From Stutzerimonas stutzeri (GTDB taxonomy: Bacteria > Pseudomonadota > Gammaproteobacteria > Pseudomonadales > Pseudomonadaceae): 64,000 bases of DNA. The number at the start of each line of letters is the position of its first letter. Position 1 is the stretch's first letter. The position numbers and the translations under genes were made by a program. Below the pieces are notes generated by a model. It was not told the DNA's origin. It did no database searches and saw nothing but the letters and a program-made list of their open reading frames with translations. Shown here in pieces: positions 52,145-59,739 of the stretch. The stretch lies in NCBI RefSeq assembly GCF_002909485.1, contig NZ_PPXG01000006.1:287440-351439 (forward strand). Direction: 5' to 3'.

Positions 52145-53623
52145 ATGACCACTAGCGCAGCCGCCGTCGAGCACGGCAAACACCACGCCGAAGGCGGCAT
52201 CCTCGACCGCATCATCGCCGAAACCCGCCTGACCCCGGACGACGAGGCCTACGACATCGCCAAGCGCGGCGTCTCGGCCTTCATCGAAGAACTGCTCAAG
52301 CCGCAGAACGAAAACGAGCCGGTGAAGAAGGCCATGGTCGACCGCATGATCGCGGAGATCGACGCCAAGCTCAGCCAGCAGATGGACGAGATCCTGCACC
52401 ACCCGCAGTTTCAGGCCCTGGAATCCTCCTGGCGCGGCCTCAAGCTGCTGGTGGATCGCACCAACTTCCGCGAGAACATCAAGCTCGAGCTGCTCAACGC
52501 CTCCAAGCAGGACCTGCTCGACGACTTCGAGGACAGCCCGGAGATCGTTCAGTCCGGCCTGTACAAGCACATCTACACCGCCGAATACGGCCAGTTCGGT
52601 GGCCAACCGGTCGGTGCGCTGATCGCCAACTACTTCTTCGACCCCAGCGCGCCTGACGTGAAGACCATGCAGTACGTCGCCAGTGTCGCGAGCATGTCCC
52701 ACGCGCCGTTCATCGCTGCTGCCGGCCCTAAATTCTTCGGCCTGGAGAGCTTCACCGGTCTGCCGGACCTGAAGGACCTGAAGGATCACTTCGAGGGCCC
52801 GCAGTTCACCAAGTGGCAGAGCTTCCGCGAACAGGAAGATGCCCGCTACGTCGGCCTGACCGTCCCGCGATTCCTGCTGCGCAACCCCTACGATCCAGAA
52901 GACAACCCGGTGAAGAGCTTCGTCTACAAGGAAAACGTCGCCGGCAGCCACGAGCACTACCTGTGGGGCAACACGGCCTACACCTTCGCCAGCCGCCTGA
53001 CCGACAGCTTCGCCAAGTTCCGCTGGTGCCCGAACATCATCGGCCCGCAGAGCGGGGGCGCAGTGGAAGACCTGCCGCTGCACCACTTCGAAAGCATGGG
53101 CGAAATCGAAACCAAAATCCCGACCGAAGTGCTGGTTTCCGACCGTCGCGAGTACGAGCTGGCCGAAGAAGGCTTTATCGCACTGACCATGCGCAAAGGC
53201 AGCGACAACGCCGCGTTCTTCTCTGCCAATTCGGCGCAGAAGCCGAAGTTCTTCGGCAACAGCGAGGAAGGCAAGACCGCCGAGCTGAACTACAAGCTCG
53301 GTACCCAGCTGCCCTACCTGTTCATCGTCAACCGCCTGGCGCACTACCTGAAGGTGCTGCAGCGCGAGCAGATCGGTGCATGGAAGGAGCGCACCGACCT
53401 CGAACTGGAACTGAACAAGTGGATCCGCCAGTTCGTCGCCGACCAAGAGAACCCAAGCTCGGAAGTTCGCAGCCGCCGTCCGCTGCGCGCCGCCCAAGTC
53501 AACGTCAGCGACGTCGAGGGCGAGCCGGGCTGGTACCGCGTAAGCCTCAGCGTGCGTCCGCACTTCAAGTACATGGGCGCGGATTTCACCCTGTCACTGG
53601 TCGGCAAGCTGGACAAGGAGTAA
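52145..53623 (+). CDS. tssC: type VI secretion sheath large subunit TssC
   Basis: 492 residues, the usual size. Conserved blocks: HHPQFQALESSWRGLKLLVD, VPRFLLRNPYDPEDNP, LWGNTAYTFASRL, FRWCPNIIGPQSGG and the C-terminal VNVSDVEGEPGWYRVSLSVR. It forms the sheath with TssB, which is recycled by TssH. No hcp (tssD) gene follows it in this window. Confidence 0.96.
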   Translation: MTTSAAAVEHGKHHAEGGILDRIIAETRLTPDDEAYDIAKRGVSAFIEELLKPQNENEPVKKAMVDRMIAEIDAKLSQQMDEILHHPQFQALESSWRGLKLLVDRTNFRENIKLELLNASKQDLLDDFEDSPEIVQSGLYKHIYTAEYGQFGGQPVGALIANYFFDPSAPDVKTMQYVASVASMSHAPFIAAAGPKFFGLESFTGLPDLKDLKDHFEGPQFTKWQSFREQEDARYVGLTVPRFLLRNPYDPEDNPVKSFVYKENVAGSHEHYLWGNTAYTFASRLTDSFAKFRWCPNIIGPQSGGAVEDLPLHHFESMGEIETKIPTEVLVSDRREYELAEEGFIALTMRKGSDNAAFFSANSAQKPKFFGNSEEGKTAELNYKLGTQLPYLFIVNRLAHYLKVLQREQIGAWKERTDLELELNKWIRQFVADQENPSSEVRSRRPLRAAQVNVSDVEGEPGWYRVSLSVRPHFKYMGADFTLSLVGKLDKE

Positions 53624-53627
53624 GCAC

Positions 53628-54035
53628 TTGAACGGATACGGCAGCCTCTTCGAACGCCTCGGCGGCGAAGCCGCACGGCGCTCTGGCTGGAGCGGCGAAG
53701 TCGCGGCGATGGCCTCGGTGGCTGCCCATCTGGCCAAGATGCTCAGCACCCGAGCGGGCAGCGTGCAGACGCTGCCCGACTACGGGTTGCCCGATTTGAA
53801 CGATATGCGCCTGTCGCTGCACGACTCGCTGCAGCAGGCGCGTATCGCCATCGAACGCTTCATCGAAGCGTACGAACCCAGGCTGACCCAGGTTCGCGTG
53901 CTGTCGCTGCCGCGCACCCACGATCCACTGACCCTCGCCTTCATCATCGAAGGCCTGCTGGAAGTGGATGGCCTCAAGCGCCAAGTCAGCTTCTCCGCCA
54001 GCCTGGATGGCAGCGGACAGGTCAAGGTCCAGTAA
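53628..54035 (+). CDS. tssE: type VI secretion baseplate subunit TssE
   Basis: 135 residues from a TTG at 53628 preceded by AAGGAG. gp25-like lysozyme-fold baseplate protein with SLFERLGGEAAR, SVQTLPDYGLPDLNDM, EPRLTQVRVLSL and LEVDGLKRQVSFSASLD. In the usual H2-type order tssF would follow directly; here a cassette of four genes intervenes. Confidence 0.92.
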   Translation: MNGYGSLFERLGGEAARRSGWSGEVAAMASVAAHLAKMLSTRAGSVQTLPDYGLPDLNDMRLSLHDSLQQARIAIERFIEAYEPRLTQVRVLSLPRTHDPLTLAFIIEGLLEVDGLKRQVSFSASLDGSGQVKVQ

Positions 54036-54046
54036 GGAGACAACGG

Positions 54047-55492
54047 ATGTCCGGCAAACCCGCAGCCCGCCTCGGCGACCCTACCGCCTGCCCGAAGACG
54101 GGCCACGGCACCAACCCCATCGCCGCCGGCTCGCCCGACGTGCTATTCGACGGCCTGCCGGCCGCACGCATGGGCGACGCCTCCGCCTGCGGCGGTGCGA
54201 TGGCCAGCGCAGTGATCCCCAACGTGCTGATCGATGGCAAGCCGGCGGCGGTGGTAGGCAGTGTGGGGAGTCATGGCAATGTCGTGATCGCGGGTTCGGG
54301 GACGGTGATTATTGGCGCAAGTGGCGGCGGAATGCCGGCCAGCCCGGTTTCTTCGCTTTCCATTGCAGCAACCGCCGCAGCCACCCTCATCAATGCCATT
54401 GTTCCTGCTGCGCAAGCCTCAGAACAATCGGCGCTGAACTACAGCATCCGGCTTATGCATGGAGGCAACCGAGTGCTGACGCCCCTTATGATTTCAGACT
54501 TTGCAGAATTGCCTTCGGGCACCACGAAAAACCGGGAAACCATCGACTTCCTAGTACAGAACCGCAGTCAGAAGCCTGACAGTTTGGCTCTCGAAGTTTT
54601 CGATAGGGGAGCGTTGATATATAGCGAAACAGATACCTCTCGATTACTACCCGCAGGCAAGCACCTCTGGCAGTGGGACGGCTATGACCTGCACGGGGTT
54701 CTAGATACGCAGGTGCTCAAGAGTGAGCAGCTAGTAGTAAGGCTGACAGCCCGCATCGGCGCCGAAGAGCAGGTGACAGCGTTACGCCTGAGCAACTCTG
54801 CCGAGGAAGCCACCTGGGTCGATGCACGTGTTAATCGCAACGGGAATACGGTAGAGCTCACTGTCCGTCCGAGCTTTTCAAACGGCGGGATCAAGGGCCG
54901 TAATGAACAACTGACGGCCAGAAATTTCGAGGAACTCAAAGGTTTAGCGAAGAGCGGTATTGAACGCTACTGGTCGCGTGATGGGAGTCGTGGCGCCATT
55001 GGAGCGGCCGTCCAAACTGACAAGGGCGTCTTCCGAGTCAAGGTGTCGGCGCGGATAAACGAAAAGCCTAGCGCCAAAGACTTCCCCTTGATTGCGTCGA
55101 TTAGTGATGACTTCGGACGTTCCACCAGCTTTGCGATATTCAAGAAGATCTACCACAACCAAGGCTGGTGGGCCGCGGCCAACTATCTGGGCGATTTCGC
55201 TGACCAGGAGTTCGAGCATACCGCGGCACATGAGCTGGGCCACCTCATACTGAACGAGTATGGGGATGGCGGGATGATTCCTGAGTATTCGTGGAGTCAC
55301 AAGTCGACCTCCACAGTCCTGACCCAGAAGCCTTTGGACAACAACCCGGTCCCTGCCGGAGGGGAAATAGACCTTATGCACTACCACTCTGATGGTCCAC
55401 GCAACATGTTGGACTATTGGGCGCGCACCGTAGCTTCGGAGAACGATGTAAAGGGGCTGCTCTGGTTAGCAAGGGTGAAATTCAATGCTTAA
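54047..55492 (+). CDS. PAAR-domain T6SS effector with C-terminal HExxH metallopeptidase motif
   Basis: 481 residues. The N-terminal PAAR domain (about residues 1-90) has three PAAR-like turns: KPAARLGDPT, LPAARMGDAS and KPAAVVGSVG. It forms the sharp tip on the VgrG spike. An Ala-rich stretch near 100-125 follows. The middle has beta-rich repeats of unknown type. The C-terminus has HELGH at residues 395-399 in FEHTAAHELGHLILNEYG, the zincin zinc-binding motif with Glu396. Downstream sequence is Asp/His rich. Its 3' part is visibly lower in GC than the PAAR part, as for a swapped toxin domain. It overlaps the next gene by eight bases. The activity is predicted, not shown. Confidence 0.8.
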   Translation: MSGKPAARLGDPTACPKTGHGTNPIAAGSPDVLFDGLPAARMGDASACGGAMASAVIPNVLIDGKPAAVVGSVGSHGNVVIAGSGTVIIGASGGGMPASPVSSLSIAATAAATLINAIVPAAQASEQSALNYSIRLMHGGNRVLTPLMISDFAELPSGTTKNRETIDFLVQNRSQKPDSLALEVFDRGALIYSETDTSRLLPAGKHLWQWDGYDLHGVLDTQVLKSEQLVVRLTARIGAEEQVTALRLSNSAEEATWVDARVNRNGNTVELTVRPSFSNGGIKGRNEQLTARNFEELKGLAKSGIERYWSRDGSRGAIGAAVQTDKGVFRVKVSARINEKPSAKDFPLIASISDDFGRSTSFAIFKKIYHNQGWWAAANYLGDFADQEFEHTAAHELGHLILNEYGDGGMIPEYSWSHKSTSTVLTQKPLDNNPVPAGGEIDLMHYHSDGPRNMLDYWARTVASENDVKGLLWLARVKFNA

Positions 55493-55871
55493 GCGAAGCC
55501 TACTGCTCTGCTCATTCTTTATCGCCGGCTGCAGTGCGCAACCGAAAATCGCTTTCGTAGCCAACTTCGAAAACACATGCGTCTATCCCGTCGAAATATC
55601 CGTTCACGAATATTCGAATGGCAAGGAACCCTTTAGCCCGGGTCAAAAACTCGATTCAGGCGAATCCATCGAAGTTCTGTCCCAAGTCACTTTCAGCGAT
55701 AGCCTCGAGCAGAGTGTTCCGCCTGGGTACCGTTTGGACATCGTCGCTCAAGGCAAGTCGATCGTGCTCGATAAAGCGCGTTTTCTAGCGCAGTTAGCGC
55801 AGTCGCCAATCGAGCGTAAAGCCCGCGGCATAACGATTTGGCGGGTCCGTGACATGGCGCTATGCCCATGA
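55485..55871 (+). CDS. small lipoprotein, candidate immunity protein
   Basis: 128 residues from the ATG at 55485, overlapping the effector stop by eight bases. Lipoprotein signal LKRSLLLCSFFIAGC with lipobox ending at Cys16. The mature part is a small beta-rich domain (IAFVANFENTCVYPVEISVH). Immediate overlap with a predicted periplasm-acting peptidase suggests an immunity protein anchored at the membrane, but this is inference. Confidence 0.7.
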   Translation: MLKRSLLLCSFFIAGCSAQPKIAFVANFENTCVYPVEISVHEYSNGKEPFSPGQKLDSGESIEVLSQVTFSDSLEQSVPPGYRLDIVAQGKSIVLDKARFLAQLAQSPIERKARGITIWRVRDMALCP

Positions 55872-56566
55872 CTTCAAATGCTGAGGCGACCAACAGCGTG
55901 CCGCTTGAATGCTATGACCAAAGCGAGCTGAAAAAAATTTTCCTCGCTTGCGTGCTCGGTCTGCTCAGCGGCTGCGCTGCCAGCCAAGCCCAACCTAAGC
56001 TGCCTTTTGACGCGTGGTACGCCGGCACTTTCGCGCCGGACCATATGGAAGTATGGGTAGAAAGCGTGGACGTGATCGACCGCCGCGGTCTCGCATACGA
56101 AAGAGTTAACGGCGGAGTGCCATCCTATGCCAGCACGACCGCGGGCTGGCCTTCACACCCGGCAGGAGGAGCAGGAAAAGGCCTGCGCGGCATTGACCTG
56201 CCAGAAATTATCTTCGTGCGCTGGCAATCGCTAGTCGAGCCGCAGACCTATAACGTGCGCATCAACGTTCCCGAGTGGGTACGGGAGGAGACGCTCAAGC
56301 CAAAGGCGCCTTACTGCCGTGGCGAGAAGCGTGTCGTCGAAGGCATGTATCGCCGATTCATCACCATCGGCCTCGCTCCCGGCGGCATCGCCAAGGCCTG
56401 GTTAGGCGGACCTTGCCTGCAATCCATCGAGATTGGCCGCTTCGAGGCTGCAGTTAGCAAGCTAGGGCCGAGCCTTGGGCAGAACGAGGGGCGCTACGCC
56501 TACCCCCTTTCCGACAAAGCCAAGGCCTATATCGAGCAACATGGGGTGCCCTATGGCTCGTGGTAA
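55862..56566 (+). CDS. DUF2931 family lipoprotein
   Basis: Up to 234 residues from the ATG at 55862, ten bases into the previous gene. The start is uncertain, because the lipobox (FLACVLGLLSGC) lies at about residues 27-38; a later GTG at 55898 would give a more usual signal. DUF2931 is seen in PFDAWYAGTFAPDHMEVWVE, the GWPSHPAGGAGKGLRGIDLP block and FVRWQSLVEPQTYNVRI. DUF2931 lipoproteins are frequent beside T6SS effectors in Pseudomonas. Confidence 0.75.
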   Translation: MPMTSNAEATNSVPLECYDQSELKKIFLACVLGLLSGCAASQAQPKLPFDAWYAGTFAPDHMEVWVESVDVIDRRGLAYERVNGGVPSYASTTAGWPSHPAGGAGKGLRGIDLPEIIFVRWQSLVEPQTYNVRINVPEWVREETLKPKAPYCRGEKRVVEGMYRRFITIGLAPGGIAKAWLGGPCLQSIEIGRFEAAVSKLGPSLGQNEGRYAYPLSDKAKAYIEQHGVPYGSW

Positions 56567-56915
56567 ACCCTCCTCACCCTGCGCCCGCCTGGCGCTGGTT
56601 GTCCTAGCGCTGACTTTGACCGCCTGCACCAACACTTCCCCGCCGCCGCGCGAACTGGCCGGGCGCTACGAACTGGTCGGCGTGATGGAAATGGGCTCAC
56701 AGCTGCTGCTCCATGAACAGGGCACGTTCGAGGCAGCGCTCTACTACGGCAGCCTCGACATCCAGGGTCGAGGGCGCTGGGCGATGGTGGACGGGCAGAT
56801 CGAGCTACGCGAGCGCGGGCTAAGGGCGCTCTTCGACAAGATGAGACTTGTGCCAAGCGGCAACTGCCTGCTCGTGGACATGGACACCACCACGGGATGC
56901 TACCGCCGACGCTAG
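56553..56915 (+). CDS. small lipoprotein of 120 residues
   Basis: ATG at 56553, overlapping the DUF2931 gene by 14 bases. Signal LALVVLALTLTAC with lipobox Cys. The mature part has ELAGRYELVGVMEMGSQLLL and ends TGCYRRR, probably a small beta barrel. No family assigned. Third lipoprotein in the cassette between the effector and tssF. Confidence 0.65.
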   Translation: MARGKPSSPCARLALVVLALTLTACTNTSPPPRELAGRYELVGVMEMGSQLLLHEQGTFEAALYYGSLDIQGRGRWAMVDGQIELRERGLRALFDKMRLVPSGNCLLVDMDTTTGCYRRR

Positions 56916-56966
56916 GTGCAATCTGCACAGCGCCGGACACGGAACGACAAGGATGAATCGTTAGAC

Positions 56967-58757
56967 ATGTCTTTCAACCATTACTACCAGAGCGAGCTCA
57001 CCGCCCTGCGCCAGCTGGGCAAGCGCTTCGCCGAGCGGAGTCCAGCACTGGCGCCATTCCTCGGGCAGGCCGGGCGGGATCCGGATGTCGAGCGGCTGCT
57101 CGAAGGCTTCGCCTTTCTCACCGGGCGGCTGCGGCAGAAGCTCGATGACGAGCTGCCGGAGCTGACTCACTCGCTGATGCATCTGCTGTGGCCGAACTAC
57201 ATGCGCCCGCTGCCTGCGTTCAGCATGCTGCAGTTCGATCCGCTGAAGCGCCCCGGCCCAGCGCTGACGGTGCCGCGCAACACCCCGGTGGAATCCAATC
57301 CTGTGCAGGGCGTCAGTTGCTGCTTTCGTACCGCCTACGCCACCGAGGTGCTGCCGCTGGCGTTGCAGGCGCTGGAGTATTCGGTCAAAGGCACTGGGGC
57401 GCTGCTCAGCCTGCGCCTGCAGATGAGCGCCGACGGCCATCTTGGTGAGATCGGCCTCAGTCATCTGCGCCTGCACCTGGCCGGCGAGCCCTATATCAGT
57501 CAGCTGCTCTACCTGAGCCTGTTGCGTCACCTGGGCGGCATCGAACTGGTGCTGCTGGACGATCAGGGCAAACCGCTGTCCGGCCACGATGGCAGGCCGC
57601 TGGCGCCCTTGCAGCTCAACGCCAAGCAAGTCGAACCGGTGGGTTTCGCTGAAGATGAGGCGCTGATCCCCTACCCGCTCAACACCTTCCGCGGTTATCG
57701 CTACCTGCAGGAATATTTCGCCTTCCCGGACAAGTTCCTCTTCGTCAATCTCAAGGGTCTGGAGATCATTCAGCGCATTCCCGAGGATCTGCTCAAACAG
57801 GCCCGTGGTCTGGAGCTGCGCTTCGATATCCACAAGGCCGGCGTGCAGCGCATCCGCCCGACGCTGGACAACGTGCGCCTGTATTGCACGCCCGTGGTCA
57901 ACCTGTTCCCCCATGATGCCATCCCGATTCGCCTGGACGGCAAGCAGGACCAGTACCTGCTGCTGCCCGCCGAATACGATTCACAGCAGTGCGGCGTGTT
58001 CTCGGTAGACCGCGTGACCGGCTGGAAACCCGGCGGCATGGGCTACGAGGAATACGTGCCGTTCGAATCCTTCGAGCACGACGCCAGCTTCGATGTGCCG
58101 GTGGCGCGCCCCCACTACAGCGTGAGGCAGCAGCCTTCGATGCTCGGCGAAGGCCAGGAAACCTGGCTGGGATTCGGTTTGCGCAGCCTCGACCAGCACG
58201 AGACGCTGTCCATCGAGCTGACCTGCACCAACCAGAACCTGCCGCGCCAACTGAAGCTCGGCGACATCTGCAAGCCCAGCGAAGACACCCCGGAATTCCT
58301 CAGCTTCCGCAATATCTCGGCAGTCACCCCGAGCTATGCCCCGCCACTGCAGCGCGACTACCTGTGGAAACTGATCAGCAACATGTCGCTGAACTACCTG
58401 TCGCTGGTCAACGTCGAGGCGCTCAAGGTGATTCTCGAGACCTACGACCTGCCGCGCTATTACGACAAGCACGCCGAGAACGTCAGCCGGCGCCGTCTCG
58501 GCAGCCTGACTCACATCGCCCACCAGCACGTCGATCGCCTGCATCGCGGGCTGCCGGTGCGCGGCGTACGTACCGAACTGACCATGAACCAGGACGGCTT
58601 CATCGGTGAGGGCGATCTGTTCCTCTTCGCCTCGGTACTCAATGAATTCTTCGCCCTCTACGCCAGCCTCAACTCGTATCACGAGCTGCGCGTGCAGAGC
58701 ACACAGGGAGAGGTGTACCAATGGACGCCGCGCATGGGTCAGCAACCGCTGCTCTGA
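56967..58757 (+). CDS. tssF: type VI secretion baseplate subunit TssF
   Basis: 596 residues from the ATG at 56967. Conserved start NHYYQSELTALRQLGKRFAE and LLEGFAFLTGRLRQKLDDEL. The middle has ELTHSLMHLLWPNYMRPLPA, and the C-terminus GEVYQWTPRMGQQPLL. TssF with TssG and TssK makes the baseplate wedge. The tssG start lies 37 bases inside this gene. Confidence 0.94.
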   Translation: MSFNHYYQSELTALRQLGKRFAERSPALAPFLGQAGRDPDVERLLEGFAFLTGRLRQKLDDELPELTHSLMHLLWPNYMRPLPAFSMLQFDPLKRPGPALTVPRNTPVESNPVQGVSCCFRTAYATEVLPLALQALEYSVKGTGALLSLRLQMSADGHLGEIGLSHLRLHLAGEPYISQLLYLSLLRHLGGIELVLLDDQGKPLSGHDGRPLAPLQLNAKQVEPVGFAEDEALIPYPLNTFRGYRYLQEYFAFPDKFLFVNLKGLEIIQRIPEDLLKQARGLELRFDIHKAGVQRIRPTLDNVRLYCTPVVNLFPHDAIPIRLDGKQDQYLLLPAEYDSQQCGVFSVDRVTGWKPGGMGYEEYVPFESFEHDASFDVPVARPHYSVRQQPSMLGEGQETWLGFGLRSLDQHETLSIELTCTNQNLPRQLKLGDICKPSEDTPEFLSFRNISAVTPSYAPPLQRDYLWKLISNMSLNYLSLVNVEALKVILETYDLPRYYDKHAENVSRRRLGSLTHIAHQHVDRLHRGLPVRGVRTELTMNQDGFIGEGDLFLFASVLNEFFALYASLNSYHELRVQSTQGEVYQWTPRMGQQPLL

Positions 58758-59728
58758 AACCGCTCAACCGCGGCATCCGCGAGTACAGCCTGTTCCAGGG
58801 TGTACTGCTGGTGCTTGATCGCCTACGTCAACTCGACCCTGGCCTGGACGACGAGACGCTCTACGAGCGCCTGGAGTTCCAGGCAAACCCGAGCCTGGGC
58901 TTTCCCGGCAGCGATATGGAGCAGGTGCAGTTCTTCCAGGAGCATGGCGAGTGGCGCGCGCGCCTGCGCATCAATCTGGTCAGCCTGTTCGGCGCCGGCT
59001 CGCCGCTGCCGGCCTTCTATGGTGAACAGGCGCTTGGCGATAGCGAGGACGGCAATCCGACCCGCAACTTTCTCGACCTGTTCAACAACCGCCTGCAGCG
59101 CCTGCTGTTGCCGATCTGGCAGAAATACCGCTACCGCGCCCGCTTCACCAGCGGCGCCCATGACCCATTCTCGGAGCAGCTTTTTGCCCTGGTCGGGCTC
59201 AGCGGCGAGGCCATCCGCAGTGCGCCAGAACTGAACTGGAAGCGCCTGCTGCCTTATCTCGGTCTACTAAGCCTGCGCGCGCACTCGGCGGCATTGATCG
59301 AATCGGTGCTGCGCTACTACTTCAAGCACGCCGAGCTGAACATCGAGCAATGCCTGGAGCGCCAGGTGGAAATCCTCGACGAGCAACGCAACCGCCTCGG
59401 GCTAGCCAACAGCCAGCTGGGTGAAAGCCTGGTGCTCGGCGAGCGGGTCCGCGACCGCGGCGGCAAGTTCCGCATCCATATCCGCCAGCTGGACTGGAAT
59501 CGCTTCCACGAATTCCTGCCCATCGGCAGCGGCTACCAGCCGCTCTGTGCACTGGTGCGTTTCACCCTGCGCGATCCGCTGGATTACGACTTGCGCCTGG
59601 AGCTTCGCCCAGACGAGATCCGTGAACTACGTATCGGCGCCGCCAACAACTGCCGCCTCGGCTGGACCAGCTGGCTCGGGCGCGAACGCGCCGACGGTCT
59701 GGTCACCTTGGGCAGCCAGACCCATTAA
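58721..59728 (+). CDS. tssG: type VI secretion baseplate subunit TssG
   Basis: 335 residues from the ATG at 58721 (GGAGAGG upstream), overlapping tssF by 37 bases. Typical blocks: FQGVLLVLDRLRQLDPG, LEFQANPSLGFPGSDMEQV, FGAGSPLPAFYGEQAL and GRESLVLGERVRDRGGKF-like ESLVLGERVRDRGGKFRIHI. Baseplate partner of TssF. Confidence 0.93.
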   Translation: MDAAHGSATAALKPLNRGIREYSLFQGVLLVLDRLRQLDPGLDDETLYERLEFQANPSLGFPGSDMEQVQFFQEHGEWRARLRINLVSLFGAGSPLPAFYGEQALGDSEDGNPTRNFLDLFNNRLQRLLLPIWQKYRYRARFTSGAHDPFSEQLFALVGLSGEAIRSAPELNWKRLLPYLGLLSLRAHSAALIESVLRYYFKHAELNIEQCLERQVEILDEQRNRLGLANSQLGESLVLGERVRDRGGKFRIHIRQLDWNRFHEFLPIGSGYQPLCALVRFTLRDPLDYDLRLELRPDEIRELRIGAANNCRLGWTSWLGRERADGLVTLGSQTH

Positions 59729-59739
59729 GGAAGATGAAA

